This document shows positions 1 through 9,321 of a stretch of 64,000 bases of DNA, one piece after another; position 1 is the stretch's first letter; the number at the start of each line of letters is the position of its first letter. The position numbers were made by a program, and so were the translations under genes. The notes under the pieces are model-generated. The model did no database searches. It saw only the letters and a list, made by a program, of their open reading frames with translations, and had not been told where the DNA came from. Source of the DNA: Culex pipiens pallens (lineage: Eukaryota > Arthropoda > Insecta > Diptera > Culicidae); assembly GCF_016801865.2 (NCBI RefSeq), contig NC_068937.1:72195601-72259600 (forward strand), written 5' to 3'.

Positions 1-686
1 AGCTATTTTATGACTGATGTGCTGTTGAATGCTGATTACCAGCCAATATATGATTTATTTTAATGCTGGATGGTTACTTGGGTAAACAAGATAAATGCAA
101 ATTAAAATACTAAAAATGAATCAAGAAAAACATAAAACAAGAGAAGTAATGTTTTTCATAGAACAAAAGTTGCTCAAAATGACCTCCTAAACACGGGAAA
201 AATAAAAATTGTCGAAAAAAAATGGGGCAGTAGAGGGTCTAGATTTGTTTTGTATGGAAATTGTCCACGAGAGGAGAGGGTAAGTGTCTACGTGGGTTAT
301 TAATGGTCCCTAATTTTCTTGTGGCTTTAAGTGAAAATTCTGCACGATTAGTAGCGTGGATGATTTTCGACCCCTTATTGTGCGTTTTAGTGTGTTATCG
401 CGGGGTGACGCTCCCCTCGGTTAGAAAATAAGTTTACATTAAAACCCTTTGGCTCGAGCCTTGTGTCGATCTGGCTCGAGCAAAAACTGGTGGTTGCATC
501 TCAGCAAAACATTCCGTTAAATTCCATTCAACTCAATCGAAATTCTGAAACGGAATCCATTTGAATCGTTTACGTATTCCAGTTGTTGCATTTGAAACGC
601 ATACGTAAACGATTCGAATTGAATTCCGTTTCAGAATTCCGATTGAGTTGGCTTGGATATTCTTACTAACTGTTCTCTGATTTTAG
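1..686. other. Intronic sequence upstream of the first visible sideroflexin exon
   Basis: No coding exon is seen before the acceptor at 681-686. Bases near 260-310 resemble a stretch at 17385-17430 (both contain a 'gtgtctacgtgg' motif), so this is dispersed repeat. A foldback MITE-like palindrome occupies 527-652. Earlier exons of the gene should lie to the left of the window. Confidence 0.5.
527..652. repeat. Foldback MITE-like palindrome (diverged CCCAGT family)
   Basis: The left arm has 'ctcaatcg...ttctgaaacggaat' and the right arm is its inverse, ending 'cagaattccgattgag'. It shares its core with the copies at 9021-9155 and 14876-15046 but is more diverged and lacks the CCCAGT tips. It ends about 34 bases before the exon acceptor. 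Confidence 0.65.
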
Positions 687-854
687 AAACGGAAAAAAAT
701 CATCACTATCAGAAAATGAAATAAATTTCGCCAGAAAACTTTACGAAAGTGCATTTCACCCCGATACCGGTGACCTGCAAAATATTTTTGGACGTATGAG
801 TTTTCAAATGCCCGGAGGTATGGCAATAACTGGTGCTATGTTACAGTGGTACAG
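687..854 (+). CDS. Sideroflexin, internal exon (first of three visible)
   Basis: Sideroflexins are multipass inner-mitochondrial-membrane carriers; serine import is the known role of family members. The exon follows a pyrimidine-rich acceptor ending TTTTAG (681-686) and ends at a GTAAGA donor (855-860). The first base completes an upstream codon; the frame then gives the family's N-terminal hallmarks: an ARKLYESAFHPDTGD stretch, GRMSFQMPGG and ITGAMLQWYR at the first membrane segment. The last two bases begin a codon completed by the first base of the exon at 31984, after which sequence and frame continue perfectly. Upstream exons lie outside the window. No stop or frameshift is seen, so I take it as functional. 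The sideroflexin paralogue cannot be told from this. Confidence 0.92.
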
Positions 855-993
855 GTAAGATCCAGTCAAAATGCTACGTAGCTAAATGATTCAATGAAGA
901 GATGTATCTCTGGAAGAGTTTGCATATTTGCTGTTGTTGTTTTTCAACATTCAGTTTTTCGGAAAGAAAGTTTTCCAAAAGTAATTGGCCAGG

Positions 994-1157
994 TGTTGTA
1001 GCCGCGAGGTTGTGGCCAATAAAGAAAGCACGTTGTTGGAGAGAGCGCGATGCGACGCGTGTTTATTCTAGCGAGGTTCTTACACAACTAAATGGTATTA
1101 CCCAAAGTAGAGGGAAAGGGAGCTTGGCAAGGTACACTCTAAAGCGGAACTATAACA
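994..1157 (-). repeat. 3' LTR of the mag-like gypsy element
   Basis: 164 bp, identical by eye to 5325-5488. On the element strand it contains AATAAA within AGAATAAACACG, a probable polyadenylation signal. Confidence 0.93.
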
Positions 1158-1171
1158 ACTCTTCCCCCCTT
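1158..1171 (-). other. Polypurine tract of the mag-like gypsy element
   Basis: On the element strand AAGGGGGGAAGAGT abuts the 3' LTR. This is the expected position and composition of the plus-strand primer for reverse transcription. Confidence 0.8.
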
Positions 1172-1220
1172 GGGTTTGTACTTCTCTCTACAGGTCCAGT
1201 CTCCGAGGCGGCTTGATGAC

Positions 1221-4193
1221 TCATGTCGATCGTCGCGGTGATTGCTGGTTGTTTGCCTCGGATCTACCAGCAGCGTTCGTCGGTTTCAGCTTCGGCACCG
1301 CAAGTGGTCCTTGCGATTTCGGCTTCGGTACCGCAGGTGGTTCCGGCGGTTTGGGAGTAGCCGCAGCACTCCGCGATGATTGCGGTTCAGCAATCGGTGT
1401 AGGTACAGCGGCAGCAGCTTGTGGCGTGTGTTGTACTGGATTGGTTCGTGGAGCAACTGGCACGATGTCTGGCTCGAAACACTCAGCTGGTATCTCAGGA
1501 CGTCCAGACGGCAGGTTCGCTCCGACTTCTCGTAGCTGGTCGATGTGGCGCTTCCAGAGTCGACCGTCGTCCAGCTTGATGTTGTAGTGAAGTTTGCCCA
1601 GCTTTTCAGCAACGTGACCGTACTTCCACTTGTCCTTGCTCAGGAAGTCACGAGCAGCAACTCTCGCCCCCTCGGGAAGCGATCGAACGGCTACTTCGGG
1701 CTTTTCTTCCACCACTGCAGCGTTCGGGACCATCAGGTCCAGTCGAGACCGGATCTGCCTGTTGAACAGCATCATCGAAGGCGATTTTCCGGTGGCAGGA
1801 TGTATGGTCTTGCGGTAACTGAGTAGGATGTTGCACAGTTCCGCGTGCATTCTCGACTTGTCGCAGTTGAGAGCCTTCATCTTGCCCTTGAACGTTTGGA
1901 TGAATCTCTCTGCCTCACCGTTGGTTGCCGGATGGTACGGTGCGCCCATCTTGTGGAAGATTCCATTTTGTTTCAGGAAGTGCTGAAACTCGGCCGACGT
2001 GAATTGCACTCCATGGTCGCTCACGAGCACGGCAGGTATCCCGTAGGCAGCAAAGAATTCACGACAGGCGTGGATGGTCGTACTCGTAGAGATGTCTCGC
2101 AAGATCTTCACTTCTGGCCACTTGGAGTACGCGTCAACAAATACGATGAAGTACGTACCCATAAATGGTCCAGCGAAATCCACGTGCACTCTGTCGAATG
2201 GTCCCTTCGGCGTTTCCCAGCAGTGTAGAGGCACTTTCGCAGGATCGGCCCGTGTCACCTGACAGGCCGCGCAGTTCCGGATCAGCTCCTCGATGTCCTT
2301 GTCGATCCGCTCCCACCACACGTATCCTCTGGCGAGCGACTTCAAGCGTGTGCTCCCAAAGTGTGTAGAGTGCAGCTCCGCGAGCACGTTCTGCCGCAGC
2401 TCTGGTGGGACGTACACCCGGATTCCGCGCATGATGCACCCTTGTTGTAGCGCAAACTCGTTCTGGTCGATACCAAAACGATCACGTGCTTCGACTGTTT
2501 TCCCGTTCTTGAGACCTTGCAGCAGCACCTTCACTGTCGGATCTGCAGCAGTCGACTTCGCCAAATCTCCGACCGTCAGCGGCAGCGTCTCGATCATGTT
2601 GACCTCCAGCAAGTCAACTTCCTCGACGACGTACTCGGGTGTTTGTGCGCTGATCGGCAATCGAGAAAAGGCGTCAGCGTTGTAGTGCTCCCTCGTCGGA
2701 CGAAACTTGATCTCGTACCGGAACGAAGCAAGGTACGCAGCGTAGTGCTGCATCCGTAACGCTGACATCGCCGGCAGACCCTTGGTCTCCGAGAAAATCT
2801 GCTTCACTGGCTCGTTGTCCGTGACAAGCCAGAACTTTCGTCCGTACAGGTACTGGTAGAACTTTTGTGTTCCGAAGATGATCGCGTACGCCTCACGATC
2901 GATCTGCTTGTACCTGCGCTGCGTCTCGTTCAGCGTCTTCGACGCGTACATGATTGGGCGTTCTGTACCGTCTGGCATGATGTGGCTTAGTACTGCACCG
3001 ACCCCGTACGGCGAAGCGTCTGTTGCCAGGACCAGTGGCAACTCCGTATTGTAGTGCACCAAGAAGCGGTCTGACTGCATCTCGTCCTTCACTTTCTTGA
3101 ACGCTTCGTCGCACTCCTTCGTCCAGCGGAACGGCACGTCGTTCCGCAGCAGACAGTTCAACGGGTAGATGGTCGTGCTCAGGTGTGGGAAAAACCGACC
3201 GTAATAATTGACCAATCCAACGAACGAACGGACTTGATCCTTGTTCTCCGGCACGGGCATGTCTTGCACTGCATCGATCTTCTTCCGCACCTTGTGGATT
3301 CCGTCGCGGTCAATCAAGTAGCCACAGTACTCGATTCGGTCGGCGAAGAACTGGCACTTCTCCAGGTTGATCCGCATGTTGTACTGGCTCAGTCGTTTCA
3401 GCACCTCTTCGAGGCGCTCAAGGTGGACCCGATCGTTCGGTCCCGTAATGCGGATGTCGTCTAGGAAAACGGTCACACCTGGAATCCCGTTCACCACCTC
3501 CTCCATCAAGCGTTGCCAGATCGCCGGCGCCGGGCTGACGCCGTACATCAGCCTTGTCGGCCTAAACAGCCCCAGATGCGTGCTCAGCGTGAGAATCTCC
3601 TGATCCTCCGGGTCGACCTCCAGCTGCAGGTAGGCTTGCGAGAGATCAATTTTCGTGAACATGTCCCCGCCGGCCACGTTTGCGAACAGCTCTTCCACTG
3701 TTGGCAGGGGATGGTCATCGACCACCACGTTCGGGTTGACAGTGATCTTGTAGTCCCCGCAAAGTCGCACTCGGTTGTTCAACTTCAGCACTGGGAAAAC
3801 CGGCGTGGCCCACGCACTGTGGTTCACCTTCACCAGCACACCGCTTTCCACCAGGCCCTTGATCTCCTTTTCGACCGCCTCCTTGATCGAGAAAGGGACC
3901 GGCCGCGCACGCAGGTACACCGGACGCGCATCCGGTTTCAGCTGCAACTTCGCTGTGAGGCCTTCGATCTTCCCCATCGACTTCTCACAGACACTTCCGT
4001 AGCGCTCAATGAGCGTCTGCACCGCGGCGGCGCTGTTTTCAACCACTGTGTGGACGTTCTCGTAGAACTCGACCACGTCGATTTTTAGCACTTTCATCCA
4101 ACTTCGACCCAACATACAGCAGCAGTTCGTGGCTTTCACCACCGTAGTCCACCCGGACGGCACACATCCCGCACAATTCGATTGCGTTTCCAC
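1221..4193 (-). CDS. pol: Gypsy pol: RT, RNase H and integrase
   Basis: 990 codons open without a stop. In order: reverse transcriptase with FTKIDLSQAYLQL (catalytic D near residue 183) and VFLDD (near 242-246), RNase H with LATDASPYGVGAVLS (D near 392), integrase zinc finger LHSTHFG with CAAC (near 607-644), and integrase core with VDFAGPF (D672), VSDHGVQF (D726) and NGEAERF (E762). A proline-rich C-terminal tail follows. It overlaps gag-protease by 155 bp in a frame one base further downstream, so expression as a fusion needs a +1 shift. The methionine start is only the first in the ORF; translation probably enters from gag. The usual linker between the last protease strand and the LGRSW motif looks short, so a small deletion at the junction is possible. 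Confidence 0.93.
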   Translation of the reverse strand: METQSNCAGCVPSGWTTVVKATNCCCMLGRSWMKVLKIDVVEFYENVHTVVENSAAAVQTLIERYGSVCEKSMGKIEGLTAKLQLKPDARPVYLRARPVPFSIKEAVEKEIKGLVESGVLVKVNHSAWATPVFPVLKLNNRVRLCGDYKITVNPNVVVDDHPLPTVEELFANVAGGDMFTKIDLSQAYLQLEVDPEDQEILTLSTHLGLFRPTRLMYGVSPAPAIWQRLMEEVVNGIPGVTVFLDDIRITGPNDRVHLERLEEVLKRLSQYNMRINLEKCQFFADRIEYCGYLIDRDGIHKVRKKIDAVQDMPVPENKDQVRSFVGLVNYYGRFFPHLSTTIYPLNCLLRNDVPFRWTKECDEAFKKVKDEMQSDRFLVHYNTELPLVLATDASPYGVGAVLSHIMPDGTERPIMYASKTLNETQRRYKQIDREAYAIIFGTQKFYQYLYGRKFWLVTDNEPVKQIFSETKGLPAMSALRMQHYAAYLASFRYEIKFRPTREHYNADAFSRLPISAQTPEYVVEEVDLLEVNMIETLPLTVGDLAKSTAADPTVKVLLQGLKNGKTVEARDRFGIDQNEFALQQGCIMRGIRVYVPPELRQNVLAELHSTHFGSTRLKSLARGYVWWERIDKDIEELIRNCAACQVTRADPAKVPLHCWETPKGPFDRVHVDFAGPFMGTYFIVFVDAYSKWPEVKILRDISTSTTIHACREFFAAYGIPAVLVSDHGVQFTSAEFQHFLKQNGIFHKMGAPYHPATNGEAERFIQTFKGKMKALNCDKSRMHAELCNILLSYRKTIHPATGKSPSMMLFNRQIRSRLDLMVPNAAVVEEKPEVAVRSLPEGARVAARDFLSKDKWKYGHVAEKLGKLHYNIKLDDGRLWKRHIDQLREVGANLPSGRPEIPAECFEPDIVPVAPRTNPVQHTPQAAAAVPTPIAEPQSSRSAAATPKPPEPPAVPKPKSQGPLAVPKLKPTNAAGRSEANNQQSPRRST

Positions 4194-5247
4194 TGTAGCT
4201 CACGAAGCCCGTGTCCGGGGAACTCAATTCCACCGTGGGAAAGTACTTTTCTTGGTCCCACACACTCATAACCGTAACCGGAGAGCCGCTGTCGATTTCA
4301 AACTTCACTTTCGCACTGTTCACGGACAGTTCCAGCCAGAATTTGTCCACTTTGTTGTTGAAATCGGCAGCGTCGGAAACTCCACAGATCTCCTCCACTA
4401 GTACTTTTTCTCTGCACTTTCTATCTGCGCCCGCACTTTCCTCCACCTGGTGAGCATCACTTCTTCGGCCCTTCTGGCCAGCACTTTTCTTCTGGCACAC
4501 ACTCTGCAGGTGACCCTTGACCTTGCAGAAGTTGCAGACGGTGTGGGCGTGCTTGCACTCGTTTGCGAAATGCTCCGCACTTCCGCAGCGGTAGCAGGTT
4601 TTCTTCTCCTCGCTCTTCTTGCCCGCACTCTTTTTGTACGCCTTTCCCTTCGCCGGTTTTGTCGGTGGATGCTCCACCAGATTCATCTCCGGCCGACTCT
4701 GACGCGCGTGGATCTCCTGTCCACCCTTTGCCGACGCCTCCATTGACACGGCAATATCACGAGCTCGGGCCAGAGTCAGGCCGCGCACTTCCAGCAGCCG
4801 CGACTGGATTCCCCGGTCCTTGATCCCAAAGACGAACTGGTTCCGTAGCGCTGTGTCCAGGTAGTTGCCAAAATTGCAGGTTATGGCCAACTTCCTCAAC
4901 GCCGTGAGGTAATCAGAAACTGATTCCTCCGCACGTTCGTCGCACTGCTTCCGAGACTTGAAGCGAAAATTCTCGAGGATTTCAAGGGGCTCCGGGTTGA
5001 AGTGTTCCTCCAGCAGTTCCACGATCTCCTGGTAGGTCTTCGTCTGCGGCTTCACCGGCGCAAGTTTATCCGAAATGGCGTCGTACGTTTCCGCACCCAT
5101 GTAGTGCAGCAGCATCGGCCGCTTCGCGCCATCTTGGATGCCGAACAAAAGAAATACTCCCTCCAAGCGTTCCACCCAGCGAGACCATTTCATTTTGTGA
5201 CGGTCGAAAGGCTCGACTGTGAACGCCGAATGCATCGCAATTGGCAC
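4039..5247 (-). CDS. gag: Gypsy gag with aspartic protease
   Basis: 402 codons. Residues 1-180 are a capsid-type retrotransposon gag region (for example FRFKSRKQ and VSDYLTALRKLA). Two CCHC-type zinc knuckles follow near residues 218-251 (CYRCGSAEHFANEC and CNFCKVKGHLQSVC). A retropepsin active site FEIDSGSPVTVM is at residues 317-326, in the same frame as gag. The chosen Met at 5247 lies 77 bp inside the 5' LTR. The ORF ends 155 bp into pol in another frame. It should form the particle core and process the polyprotein. Confidence 0.92.
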   Translation of the reverse strand: MPIAMHSAFTVEPFDRHKMKWSRWVERLEGVFLLFGIQDGAKRPMLLHYMGAETYDAISDKLAPVKPQTKTYQEIVELLEEHFNPEPLEILENFRFKSRKQCDERAEESVSDYLTALRKLAITCNFGNYLDTALRNQFVFGIKDRGIQSRLLEVRGLTLARARDIAVSMEASAKGGQEIHARQSRPEMNLVEHPPTKPAKGKAYKKSAGKKSEEKKTCYRCGSAEHFANECKHAHTVCNFCKVKGHLQSVCQKKSAGQKGRRSDAHQVEESAGADRKCREKVLVEEICGVSDAADFNNKVDKFWLELSVNSAKVKFEIDSGSPVTVMSVWDQEKYFPTVELSSPDTGFVSYSGNAIELCGMCAVRVDYGGESHELLLYVGSKLDESAKNRRGRVLRERPHSG

Positions 5248-5302
5248 CGGAGCTTGGCCCCGGCCTGGCCATCACCTTGATCGTTACCCGGAGGTGGGTT
5301 TT

Positions 5303-5320
5303 CGTCCGCCATCGTCGCCA
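5303..5320 (-). other. Primer-binding site candidate of the mag-like gypsy element
   Basis: Four bases inside the 5' LTR the element strand reads TGGCGACGATGGCG. It starts with the TGG complementary to a tRNA CCA end. The tRNA identity is not determined. Confidence 0.55.
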
Positions 5321-5324
5321 AAAC

Positions 5325-5488
5325 TGTTGTAGCCGCGAGGTTGTGGCCAATAAAGAAAGCACGTTGTTGGAGAGAGCGCGATGCGACGCGTGTTTATTCT
5401 AGCGAGGTTCTTACACAACTAAATGGTATTACCCAAAGTAGAGGGAAAGGGAGCTTGGCAAGGTACACTCTAAAGCGGAACTATAACA
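5325..5488 (-). repeat. 5' LTR of the mag-like gypsy element
   Basis: 164 bp, identical by eye to 994-1157 and followed by the CCAGG target duplication. The LTR abuts the terminal repeat of an ARID2-fragment TIR element at 5495. Confidence 0.93.
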
Positions 5489-5494
5489 CCAGGA

Positions 5495-6725
5495 CACACA
5501 AAAAAATATTACTGTAATGACAAAAGTAACTTACTCTCGAAATAAAAGGTGCTCAAAATTTGCTACATTAAAAGTATTCTTCTTGTTTTGAAAATGAAAA
5601 CCTTTACTGCTACAGTTTTCGAAAATCTCATTGCTAACTGATTTGAAAGTTTTAACATTCGACTGTATAATTTCTTTCATTTTGTCGTTCTCGTGTAACC
5701 GTTTACGCCTAATCTAATCTAATCTAATCTAATCAGACCCTAGCGCAGCCAATCTTTCGAAGGGATCCTGGAGAGTGCCTTAGGTTAGATGACGCCTAGC
5801 ATTCTTCTTGTCATTTATTAACATTTGTAGTGCGCCATTGCATCGAAAATGCATTGAAACATCACAAGCGTTAAAGCGGCCAGGCCTACTGCGTAAAGCC
5901 GTATCGCAGAGATGACTCGTAATTGGGTTGAGTTTGAGCACTGAGTGTTCGAACAACAACACAATTCTGAATCGACAGGGGAGGAAGAAGCGTGGGGACA
6001 CACCACCTTACGCTCCGTGATTTGGTTGTATTCGTTGGGAGCACCATGCTAAGAAGGTTTGGTACTCCGGGACCCTCTGGGATGGGACATTGTATTTCCA
6101 CGAATGCCCTGGACACTATTTGCCGTGGTTATAGCGCCACAACTCGCTCTCTGTAACAGTATTCCTAATTCCAGTCCACGCTCACCAAGTCGTCATGGCC
6201 TAGTGGTTAGCATTTTTGCTTACCAATCCAAAGGACCCCGAACCCCGCCTCGAGCGACTTTGATTTTTCGTTCATATTCATCATTTCAAATGTATGTGTT
6301 CTTAACTTTCTCGTTGGGAGCAGATGGGAATCGAACCCAGAACCATTCGCTTACAAAGCGAACACCGTAACCAGTCAGCCACGGCCGCTCCCCCTCTCGT
6401 GTAACCGTTTACGCCTAAGTCCAAAATCTAAACAAACGTTTAGGTTCCGGTGATTTCAGTGGTTAGTGAGTTATGGTTAGGACGCGGAACAAGGTTGGGG
6501 GATTAGGGGAAAGTTTGTTTTCCAAAGGATAAGGCAATGGCTGCAGTTGTTTAGCGACCGAAATGGGTAAGAAGGAAGCTTGGATGTTTGGTGGCGTATG
6601 TGATTGATTTTGTTTGTTTTTGTAGGACGCTGTTTATGCGGTAGCCGAAGATCGGAGGTCGGGATGTGGATTTGCACAGGTTGTATTCGGTGGTGGTGGC
6701 CCGGTGGACTAGATTGAAGTTGAAG
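5495..6725 (+). mobile_element. Broken, inverted copy of the ARID2-fragment TIR element (copy D)
   Basis: Begins with CACACAAAAAAATATTAC, the inverse of the right end of copies at 18413-20035, 23806-25393 and 36941-38525. It continues through their subterminal sequence to 5712, is interrupted by a retroposon (5713-6394), and resumes from 6419 with the captured gene in sense orientation. That part contains the conserved short intron ending TTTTTGTAG near 6626 and the start of the ARID exon ('ttgtattcggtggtggtggccc'), breaking off near 6725. The other terminus is missing. Confidence 0.75.
5713..6394 (-). mobile_element. Non-autonomous retroposon with tRNA-like head and 24-bp target duplication
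   Basis: A perfect 24-bp direct repeat (5689-5712 and 6395-6418) flanks it. The tail on the element strand is a run of AGATT units (5713-5735), as in target-primed reverse transcription products. The head (about 6320-6390, - strand) is tRNA-like: box-A-like GTGGCTGACTGG, a TGT anticodon loop (Thr type) and box B GGTTCGATTCC. A second tRNA-like block (6190-6255) with box A TGGCCTAGTGG lies in the opposite orientation. The body matches no family I can name. Confidence 0.75.
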
Positions 6726-6739
6726 CAGATATACATCCG

Positions 6740-6960
6740 CTTTTTGAACAACTGCCATGTCCTTCGATGAACGCGATCTGCCACGATTGCCAAGAATGAG
6801 CGCGATCTGGCACGATTTCATCGCGATGTGAGCGCGATGTAAGATGTACACTGCTCAAATGAGTTTAACAGCAACAAAATGACAGGTCTTGCTGAGATTC
6901 GATTCGAGCAGTGGAAGAGCAAAACAAAACAAAATAAACACGTGGGAAAAGTGTCTGTTG
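6740..6960. repeat. Dispersed MITE-like repeat with GCGCGATCTGGC motif (copy 1)
   Basis: Contains 'gagcgcgatctggcacg' and 'gattcgagcag'. Related blocks occur at 28255-28445 and 32435-32600 in various orientations. No terminal repeats were fixed. Confidence 0.4.
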
Positions 6961-7375
6961 GAGGACTAATTTTCGGATCTCAGGTAATCCCGCCGGCTGT
7001 GTAGGCCAAGTTCTCTGCATTAACTGTCTGTCGAGCGCGATCAATGTCTCAAAAGAATGGTCCTTCCGAAATTTCGCGTTCAGGAAGAAGGACAACCAAA
7101 AGCTCGCCATAAAGGAGAAGGACGGCGGCTGCGAGAATTTTCGCAGAAGAAGACCAAGCCGGAATGACTCCTTTAAAGGCAAGGAAGTCGCCGCTGTCGA
7201 TTCGCCAGCCCAAGCGACATCCCATGTTCCTATGTCTTCCTCGTCCAACCCGCCGAAGGGCATCGCGTCGGCACGGTGCTCAAAATACCGTTATTATGAA
7301 AATATGCCATCCGAGATTTTGGTGTCTATTGATTCCTTACACCATAACGCACCTCTGGGCAAAACATAAAAACAT
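6945..7375 (+). pseudogene. Open reading frame fragment, possibly a ZAD zinc-finger-protein exon
   Basis: A + strand frame without ATG is open from about 6950 to 7370. It reads CVGQVLCINCLSS, then WSFRNFAFRKKDNQKL, then a basic and serine-rich stretch ending PSEILVSIDSLHHNAPLG before a stop. The spacing of LCxNC followed by a FRxF-type stretch recalls the second cysteine pair of an insect ZAD domain, but the first pair is not clear and no C2H2 finger follows. It could be an exon relic carried by the adjacent repeat or a chance ORF. Confidence 0.22.
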
Positions 7376-8307
7376 TCGCTGATGTAGTTTTCGAGATACA
7401 GCCACAGACAAACAGACGTGAATCATCATTGATTTTATCAAAAAATCCATCGTTTACCAAAGAAAGTTCGAAATTGGGCTGCACACTAGCGCTATCTGCA
7501 GTCCTGTTGCGAAAACATCATCATTTCGATAAACCAAATTAAGCGTGTACCCATTTTTCCCTCTAAGCGTGTACGAATGAAAACTGACAGGTGTTTGTTT
7601 ATGTTTGCTGTCGATTTTGTTTTCTCATTCTATGCCCAGAAAATTCGCAAAAGATGGGCTGGAAAGTTGAATAATCCTGCTAAACTCCCATCATAATAAC
7701 ATTCCACCTTGTATTCCGCAGCATGTTCTGTCCCGTGACCTGCAGTTTTGTTTAGGAAATAAGATGAGAACCGGTGTGATGGGCAAGTCGCGTAAGATTG
7801 AATAAAACTGATCGCAGGTTGCGTGATTGTTATCTTCCAAGCTAATCCAACTGGCTGTGCCGGGTGTGGGCATGTAAAAGGGTTGGAGGTTCCGATTTAG
7901 TTTTAGCGGAGTGGCAATATCATTAGTTCATGTTACAGTGAAAAAAAATAGCCACGGTGCCAAGGCGAATGGGTTGCTTCAGATTCAAGGTCTTCAAGGG
8001 GAACAACCTAGGAAATAGCATTTATACTGGCGGATTTCACCAAATTATGAGCATGTTTAACTGATGTCGGTCGGACGAAAAAACCAATGCAGCTGCTAGA
8101 GGTGAAGGGGAGTGGAAGTCCATCAATTAAATTGTGTTAAACTGATTTATTCTTTTACATATCCTGTTTTCAAAATGTTCAGTTAATCTACTCTGGACTG
8201 GCTTGAACTCCAGTGTCGTGTCTTTGTCTCCTCCTCCAAGTCTCTTTACCATACAACAGATCGTTGGTCACGATGTCATCGACCGAAAGTCACACTTTTA
8301 CCATATC
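7376..8307. other. Intronic sequence, no gene recognised
   Basis: Short frames only. No inverted ends or tandem repeat found. The stretch ends at an assembly gap. Confidence 0.5.
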
Positions 8308-8407
8308 NNNNNNNNNNNNNNNNNNNNNNNNNNNNNNNNNNNNNNNNNNNNNNNNNNNNNNNNNNNNNNNNNNNNNNNNNNNNNNNNNNNNNNNNNNNNN
8401 NNNNNNN
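8308..8407. other. Assembly gap (100 N)
   Basis: Exactly 100 N. The right side starts inside a CCCAGT-family MITE, so the repeat probably caused the break. Confidence 0.99.
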
Positions 8408-8479
8408 AATTCTGAAACGGAATCTAATTAGAATCGTACACAAATTCCACATTTCAAAATTCGGATTGAGTTAACTGGG
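8408..8479. repeat. CCCAGT foldback MITE, right part
   Basis: Starts at the gap with 'aattctgaaacggaatct' and ends 'gagttaactggg'. The left part is missing in the gap. Confidence 0.7.
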
Positions 8480-8569
8480 TTGTAGAGAATAAGACCAGGA
8501 TAATCAATATTAGCAAAATGTTTTGGTTTGCTGAAAAGCAACGACGATCAAGACGACGAAGCACTCTCG

Positions 8570-8659
8570 CCCAGTCGAATCAATCCGATTTCTGAAACGG
8601 AATCTAATTAGAATCGTGTACAAATTCCTTTTCAAACGAAACAACCGGTTCGAAAACGG
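8570..8659. repeat. CCCAGT foldback MITE, half copy
   Basis: One arm only: CCCAGTCGAATCAATCCGA through 'ggttcgaaaacgg'. It matches one arm of the full copy at 14876-15046. The inverse arm is absent. Confidence 0.7.
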
Positions 8660-9020
8660 AAATGCTTTTAATTGTGTGCGAATGATTATCAACACAGCAT
8701 CATAGTGTGTGTGTAAGAATACGTGGATATCTCTATATATCTGATTTTTTTAAACTGAGTTCTATTTCGGTTTCAAAATACTGCTCGAAAAATAAAACTG
8801 CAACTCCGCGTTGCGGGTGGTCTGTTTCAGTTCTATTTGAAAAATGAAACAGCTAGAACAAAGTAGAGCTGCGTTGCAAGCAGTCTAAAGCTTTGCTAAA
8901 TAAAAGAGAGAGAAATTAAAGATAGAGATAATGAACGATTGCGGAGATAGTTGCAAAGCTTTCGAGCGTCGGGTCGGAATCGCGCGGCGTGGGAGAGATG
9001 AAATGAAAGAGTCGCAAGTG

Positions 9021-9155
9021 CCCAGTCAAATCAATCCGAATTCTGAAACGGAATCTAATTAGAATCGTACACAAATTCCGTTGTTGCGTTTGAAACGGAA
9101 TTTGTATCCGATTCTAATTAGATTCCGTTTCAGAATTCGGATTGAGTTAACTGGG
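9021..9155. mobile_element. CCCAGT foldback MITE, complete 135-bp copy
   Basis: Near-perfect palindrome with tips CCCAGT and ACTGGG. The arms carry 'ctgaaacggaatctaatt'. The dinucleotide TG flanks both sides (9019-9020, 9156-9157), consistent with a 2-bp target duplication. Confidence 0.8.
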
Positions 9156-9321
9156 TGTGAGTGCGCTCTCAGAATGATCGTGTGGAGTGGCTTTTGTCGG
9201 GGAGTCGGGGACAGGTCTTTAGACTCGTTTGCAAATTTGCAGTGAACGGTCGTTTGACGACATTTTTTAGTTTTGGCCGTGAGTTTACTACACAAATTAT
9301 GGACTTTTCCAAATCAATCAT

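Larger units (their letters stand above)
994..5488 (-). mobile_element. Ty3/gypsy LTR retrotransposon with short LTRs (mag-like)
   Basis: Two direct 164-bp LTRs (994-1157 and 5325-5488) that look identical by eye bound the element, each starting TGTTGT and ending ATAACA on the + strand. A 5-bp target duplication CCAGG lies at 989-993 and 5489-5493. It is transcribed from the - strand: gag-protease 5247 to 4039, then pol 4193 to 1221. A primer-binding-type TGG lies just inside the 5' LTR and a polypurine tract just before the 3' LTR. The identical LTRs indicate a recent insertion. No env ORF is present. It is antisense to the host gene. The mag-like assignment rests on the RT and integrase style and the short LTRs. 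Confidence 0.93.

Noticed and set aside
1845..2228. Open frames on the + strand opposite gypsy pol
   Set aside because: Antisense shadows of a G+C-rich pol gene.
8203..8431. ORFs crossing the Ns
   Set aside because: They exist only because N codons are read as X.
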